Of a stretch of 64,000 bases of DNA, positions 60,885-64,000 are shown piece after piece. Numbering within the stretch: position 1 is the stretch's first letter; each line of letters opens with the position of its first letter. Origin of the DNA: Candidatus Poribacteria bacterium WGA-3G (lineage in GTDB: Bacteria; Poribacteria; WGA-4E; WGA-3G); assembly GCA_000406005.1 (NCBI GenBank), contig ASZN01000004.1, positions 118,524-182,523 on the forward strand. Direction: 5' to 3'. A program made the translations under genes and the position numbers. The notes under the pieces were generated by a model. The model was not told the DNA's origin, did no database searches, and was given only the letters and a program-made list of their open reading frames with translations.

Positions 60885-60968
60885 AAAAACTGTCCAAACT
60901 TTAGTAATATAATAACACAATCCATTCAAATCTGACCAGTGATTTTGACCAGTGACCTAAAATTGAGG

Positions 60969-60997
60969 TTGACAACATATCGAAAATATATTATACT
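60969..60997 (+). promoter_or_regulatory. Promoter of the HigB/HigA-type module
   Basis: TTGACA at 60969 and TATACT at 60992, 17 bases apart. A near copy of the 45 bases around it lies at 62091-62133. It ends only a few bases before the open toxin frame, leaving almost no leader. Confidence 0.75.
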
Positions 60998-61000
60998 TAA

Positions 61001-61354
61001 AATATTCAAATCCGACCTGAAGGTGTACGCAATTATATCACACCCAATGGACGGGACCCTTACCGACAATGGTATACAAGCATCAAAGATCGAAAAACGC
61101 AGGCAATCATCACGAGTAGGATTGATCGATTACAACATGGGAATCCGGGTGATTGTAAATGGTTGAGCAGCGGGCTATACGAATTGAGAATCGACTACGG
61201 TCCTGGATATCGTGTTTACTTCGGTCTTTTTCGCAACAGGGTTGTCATCCTACTTGGTGGTGGTACGAAAAGAACGCAGCAACGCGATATCGTAAGAGCT
61301 CAAGTATACTGGAACGAATTTTTGGAGCGTGTGAAGGACAATGATTATCAATAA
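61001..61354 (+). CDS. HigB/RelE-type toxin (TIGR02683-like), without a canonical start codon
   Basis: The frame is open from a stop at 60998. Its translation matches the addiction-module killer family from NYITPNGRDPYRQWYTSIK through TSRIDRLQHGNPGDCKWL to LYELRIDYGPGYRVYF and VILLGGGTKRTQQRDI. Family similarity extends upstream to about 61025, but the first ATG, GTG or TTG in frame is the TTG at 61163, after half the protein. ATT at 61004 might serve, or the start has been lost by mutation. It overlaps the antitoxin gene by 14 bases. Confidence 0.7.
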   Translation, partial: NIQIRPEGVRNYITPNGRDPYRQWYTSIKDRKTQAIITSRIDRLQHGNPGDCKWLSSGLYELRIDYGPGYRVYFGLFRNRVVILLGGGTKRTQQRDIVRAQVYWNEFLERVKDNDYQ

Positions 61355-61667
61355 CGAATCTATATTCGACTGCACAGCGGATTTCAGAGACTATCTTCTC
61401 AAGGACCTTGCTGAGCCAGAATTCGCAAAACTGTATCTTGAAACTTCATTGGAGCATTACGCCGAAGACGGCGACACCCAAATGCTTGCACGCGCCATCA
61501 CAAACGTCGTAGAAGCACGAACCGCTTCGGGTGAATTCACGCCCCTGACAGACCGTGATCTCAAGAACCTCTCTGATGCACTTGATGCCGACTGTTCACC
61601 ACAACTCGACGTTTTGCGAAATATCCTCACCGTATTAGGTGTGCATACCCCCACCCTTCATCAATAG
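61341..61667 (+). CDS. HigA-type antidote protein
   Basis: A 108-residue protein whose ATG lies 14 bases inside the toxin gene. The start, FDCTADFRDYLLKDLAEPEFAKLYL, and the LARAITNVVEART helix match the COG3636 antidote family, and the LDVLRNILTVLGVHTP end matches the last helix of its HTH. The central HTH is shorter and more acidic than usual (PLTDRDLKNLSDALDADCSP). It would neutralise the adjacent toxin and repress the shared promoter. Confidence 0.75.
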   Translation: MIINNESIFDCTADFRDYLLKDLAEPEFAKLYLETSLEHYAEDGDTQMLARAITNVVEARTASGEFTPLTDRDLKNLSDALDADCSPQLDVLRNILTVLGVHTPTLHQ

Positions 61668-62334
61668 ACGCGACCTCCTAAATCTGAACTGAATTTTATA
61701 GTAGATTCTGTAATTACTTTTACAGTGGCGGGGTTAATGAAGTTTGAAAAAATAAATCGGTAGTTGACGGGCAATGAATTGCCCTACTACAAACGGGTGG
61801 GTTCGTAGTCGTGCGATTCATCGCACGTTCCGATATTACCGAATTAATAAATCAATTTTCATCAAACCCTGAAGAAACACCCCAGCAAAAACCCCAGATG
61901 CGATCTGCATCGCTAACCGAACCGTATTCTATGTGGAACCCTTGAAGACTTCAAAACCCTCTTCAGTCGCGTAGCGACGGTATGTCTATAGCAGCGTGTG
62001 GCCAAAAAACCTAAGCCCCGTAGGGGCGGCATCACGACAAATCCCATAAATCCAATCAATCACAGTTCATCTTCCAACATAACTGAGGACCGAAAATTGA
62101 GATTGACAACATATCCGAAATATATTACACTTATAGTGAAACCTACAATTAACGAGACATCTATAGCAGGCGGGGTTGCAAACCCTTAAGGAAACACCCC
62201 AGCAAAAACCCTGCATGGCGGATGTGTGTTATTTTCTATAGTGTTGCATTATTTTTCTGTTTTACTTAAAAAAAGCGCAGCAACAAAATAGCGAAACCCA
62301 ACTCGTCTCGTCTGTCCGGCGACGAGGAGACATC
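61668..62334. repeat. Region of dispersed repeats without a gene
   Basis: Contains small hairpins (GGGCAATGAATTGCCC at 61767; CGTGCGATTCATCGCACG at 61811), AAACACCCCAGCAAAAACCC twice (61874 and 62194), the CCAGATGCGATCTGCATCGC string, a CTTCAGTCGCGTAGCGA fragment shared with 53104, CCCCGTAGGGGC, the AAATCCCATAAATC repeat (62039) and a copy of the HigB promoter region (TTGACA at 62103). It appears to be a landing site for intergenic elements. Confidence 0.7.
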
Positions 62335-62580
62335 ATGAATGAGGTCTTTGCGGATACCTCTGGCTGGGATTCTTTCTTTCGAGAGCAAGAACGTCATCAT
62401 GCAAGGGCTGTCGCCTTAATAACACAGTCAACTATTAAAAAATTCTTGCATTTTTTTGTAACCTTTTGTATACTAACAGTGTTAAATAAAATAGGAAGAA
62501 CCCACATACCAAAAGCGAGTCCTGTTGATAAACGGGATTTAAGGGTTCACACCACCCGACAAAACTTTTTTCGGAATTAA
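62335..62580 (+). pseudogene. N-terminal remnant of a PIN-domain toxin
   Basis: After a good ribosome site (GAGGAG) the frame reads MNEVFADTSGWDSFFREQER, HHARAVALITQST, the typical start of a PIN protein including the first catalytic aspartate (FADTSGW). From about 62435 the reading frame becomes unrelated, low-complexity sequence and overlaps a promoter. Only the first ~33 of ~130 expected residues remain, so the gene is broken. Confidence 0.7.
62446..62474 (+). promoter_or_regulatory. Promoter 1 of a tandem array
   Basis: TTGCAT at 62446, 17 bases, TATACT at 62469. Confidence 0.6.
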
Positions 62581-62581
62581 T

Positions 62582-62610
62582 TTGACAAAACTTGCAAATA
62601 CAGGTATAAT
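62582..62610 (+). promoter_or_regulatory. Promoter 2 of a tandem array
   Basis: TTGACA at 62582, 17 bases, TATAAT at 62605: full consensus. Confidence 0.85.
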
Positions 62611-62696
62611 TAACGCAAGTTGATGTGATTAGACGCAAAATTATAACCGTTTTTGCCGATATTCACACCAAACCCAGATTTTTTTTCACGAAAAAC

Positions 62697-62725
62697 TTGA
62701 CATCACATTACCAATGTGGTATAAT
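62697..62725 (+). promoter_or_regulatory. Promoter 3 of a tandem array
   Basis: TTGACA at 62697, 17 bases, TATAAT at 62720: full consensus. The ~195 bases to promoter 4 hold no gene. Confidence 0.85.
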
Positions 62726-62920
62726 ATAGATACATAAGAGCATAAAGTTATTGGACGACAGCATCCGTGCTGAGTCCGAAAACACTCTTACAACAAATCC
62801 ACAAACCCAATATAGGCAGTAGGCGCGAGTCTCACTCGCAAACCTGCAACCCGAATCCATAGCGGCGCAGAAAAGTGGCGACCCTAAACCACACAAAAGC
62901 ACCGCATCCCAAAAAAATAG

Positions 62921-62949
62921 TTGACACGTTTCCGTAACTATTGTATAAT
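62921..62949 (+). promoter_or_regulatory. Promoter 4 of a tandem array, nearest the surface-protein gene
   Basis: TTGACA at 62921, 17 bases, TATAAT at 62944: full consensus, 273 bases before the start codon. Confidence 0.88.
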
Positions 62950-63222
62950 TTACAACGTTTATACGAAAGGTTTGGTTATTTTTGTAGAAAATTATAACGC
63001 AATATAAAAACCGAACCTAATTTTTTCAAATGTGCTTTTCCCAAGCACGCAAAAAGGTTAGTTCAGAATAGATTTCATCCCTGAATCTGTTCTTGATTTA
63101 GATTTCGATTTTTTGTGGGAACCCCGATACATCGGTGTTCCCGATGATGTAGAGTGGGAACACCCACAAAGGCGTTCCCAAAAAGTTAATTGTTTTTGTT
63201 TTCTAAGGAGGAGAATAAGTAA
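62950..63222 (+). promoter_or_regulatory. Structured 5' leader of the surface-protein gene
   Basis: A ~270-base leader. It has a hairpin GTGCTT/AAGCAC (63033-63049), then GGGAAC-C-CCGAT-AC-ATCGG-T-GTTCCC (63117-63142) and TGGGAAC/GTTCCCA (63155-63180). The two later hairpins share arm sequences, so GGGAAC of one can pair with GTTCCC of the other. AAGGAGG at 63206 is a near-perfect ribosome site for the ATG at 63223. Confidence 0.6.
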
Positions 63223-64000
63223 ATGCAATTGTCAAAATTGACATTTTCCTTAGCAAGTTTAGTTTTAATTTCCGCCCTCGTTTTTGCTACAACCCCTGTG
63301 ATGGCGGCAGATGATGGACCTACGGCGACTCTCGGTGCTAAGCTTACGGATACGGATGATCGGATGGCCCTTAAGGTAGAGGTTACCTTTTCACCTGCGG
63401 TAGTGGTTGCTGAGGTTGAAGCCGGAGATCTTAAGTATACCCTGCTGGATGGTGCCGGTGACCCCAAAAGCCATCCGCACGCCCAATGCCGATCCCACAA
63501 AGATAGTCTATTACAAATCCACAGCTGATTCTACGATGGATGCTATGGGTATGCTCAACGTAGCTAACAATGACCCAATGTTTGCTGCTGCTACCGCAAC
63601 GCGTTCTATCGCTGAGAATGTTGCAGTCGGTACAGCCGTTGGTGCCCCTATCACTGCGGATGATGCTGATGGTGATACGCTCACTTATAGTGTGACTGGT
63701 ACAGACGCAGCAGCATTCACTATTGATGATATGGGACAGCTGATGACCGCCGTAGCACTTGACTATGAGATGAAAAAGTCTTACATGGTGACGGTCACTG
63801 CAGACGATGGCAACGGTGGCATGGATTCCATTGCTGTTACCATCAATGTCACAGATGTCGACGAGACACCAGCGAATACTGCGCCCGTCCTTGAAATTAA
63901 AACGCAGGCACCGGCAGACGCAGTTTCGACTGGGACGTTTCCGATTAACTATGAGATTACAGACCCAGACCCAGATGACACTGTAACCGTCAGTCAAACT
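63223..64000 (+). CDS. Secreted cadherin-repeat surface protein, partial and frameshifted
   Basis: The gene runs off the right edge. The start (ATG 63223 after AAGGAGG) encodes a signal peptide, LASLVLISALVFATTPVMA, then a beta-rich region DRMALKVEVTFSPAVVVAEV. At about 63470 (CCCCAAAAGCC) the first frame ends in a short tail, CRSHKDSLLQIHS, while the +1 frame continues without stop: KIVYYKSTADSTMDAMGML, then a cadherin-like repeat with RSIAENVAVGTAVG, DADGDTLTYSVTG, LDYEMKKSYMVTVTADDG and VTINVTDVDE. One extra base in the A run explains it. The strong tandem promoters and ribosome site suggest an abundant cell-surface protein. A programmed shift, pseudogene or sequencing error are the options. 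Confidence 0.75.

Larger units (their letters stand above)
60681..60920. mobile_element. Candidate MITE-like element with terminal inverted repeats
   Basis: Left end ACATAATAATATAATAC...AGTTTGGACAATTT (60684-60717) and right end AACTGTCCAAACTTTAGTAATATAATAACAC (60889-60919) are imperfect inverted repeats sharing the exact 10-mer AGTTTGGACA. The ~240-base interior has no gene. Boundaries are approximate and no target duplication was identified. Confidence 0.5.

Noticed and set aside
61998..62189. Frame of 63 codons in the repeat region
   Set aside because: It is built from dispersed repeats (CCCCGTAGGGGC, AAATCCCATAAATC and the promoter copy) and has no ribosome site.
62505..62560. tRNA-like hairpins after promoter 1
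   Set aside because: CCTGTT/AACGGG and GGGT/ACCC stems are visible but no acceptor stem, anticodon arm or T-loop consensus could be assembled.
63431..63997. Antisense frame of 188 codons at the right edge
   Set aside because: It lies opposite the cadherin-like repeat, whose sense translation is convincing; the antisense product is cysteine- and histidine-rich noise.

Overview
The window looks like a chromosomal segment of an uncultured Gram-negative bacterium, most plausibly a Candidatus Poribacteria member or close relative. This is inferred from gene content: phytanoyl-CoA dioxygenase, paired Gfo/Idh/MocA oxidoreductases with a TIM-barrel sugar-phosphate isomerase, a DUF6785/DUF6784-like membrane protein, large TPR proteins, a sulfotransferase-like protein, lipoproteins and OmpA-type outer-membrane proteins. 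No 16S or tRNA gene was seen to confirm it. Genes sit in short operons with good Shine-Dalgarno sites, and many intergenic gaps hold dispersed hairpin repeats.

Layout. 1-3840 (+): end of an RND efflux pump, an OmpW-like barrel, a divergent FMN-binding-domain protein and a double-VWA protein. 3859-18100 (almost all -): a secreted prenyltransferase/squalene-cyclase-repeat protein, zinc alcohol dehydrogenase, CoxE-type VWA protein overlapping a nucleotidyltransferase-HEPN fusion, a methyltransferase/AlkB pair, an orphan HigA antitoxin, a DUF6785-like membrane protein overlapping a second nucleotidyltransferase-HEPN fusion, an E1-alpha dehydrogenase, SDR, SRAP (HMCES/YedK) and a TPR protein. 18226-23077: PhyH dioxygenase, sugar isomerase and two Gfo/Idh enzymes. 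23224-28901 (+): a sulfur-transfer cluster (nitrite/sulfite reductase fused to TusA, two conserved unknowns, MoeB/ThiF) interrupted by a toxin-antitoxin debris island. 29007-30341: RelE-type toxin and an HTH partner with a 10-C tract. 30416-32073 (-): TIGR01777 epimerase and HAD hydrolase.

32353-38164 (+): a PorY/PorX-like two-component pair, RNase G behind a hairpin-rich leader, and rplU-rpmA behind a consensus promoter. 38269-42264: a lipoprotein, an OmpA-domain lipoprotein and guaA. 42408-53003 (-): PLP aminotransferase, a 1575-residue TPR protein, an ECF sigma/anti-sigma pair, an Ig-like lipoprotein and dprA. 53430-57534 (+): livG-livF without permeases, a coiled-coil membrane protein, lgt and a sulfotransferase-like protein. 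57682-60660 (-): a UPF0182 membrane protein. 60661-64000: repeats, a HigB/HigA module whose toxin lacks a canonical start, a PIN remnant, four tandem near-consensus promoters, a structured leader and the start of a cadherin-repeat surface protein with an apparent frameshift.

The most unusual items are the arrays of CAGTT-type repeats at gene 3' ends, which contain a hairpin whose stem sequence changes from copy to copy while staying self-complementary; two single-chain nucleotidyltransferase-HEPN proteins translationally coupled to unrelated genes; the toxin-antitoxin island marked by a partial copy of the reductase gene end; and the promoter array with a switch-like leader before the surface protein.
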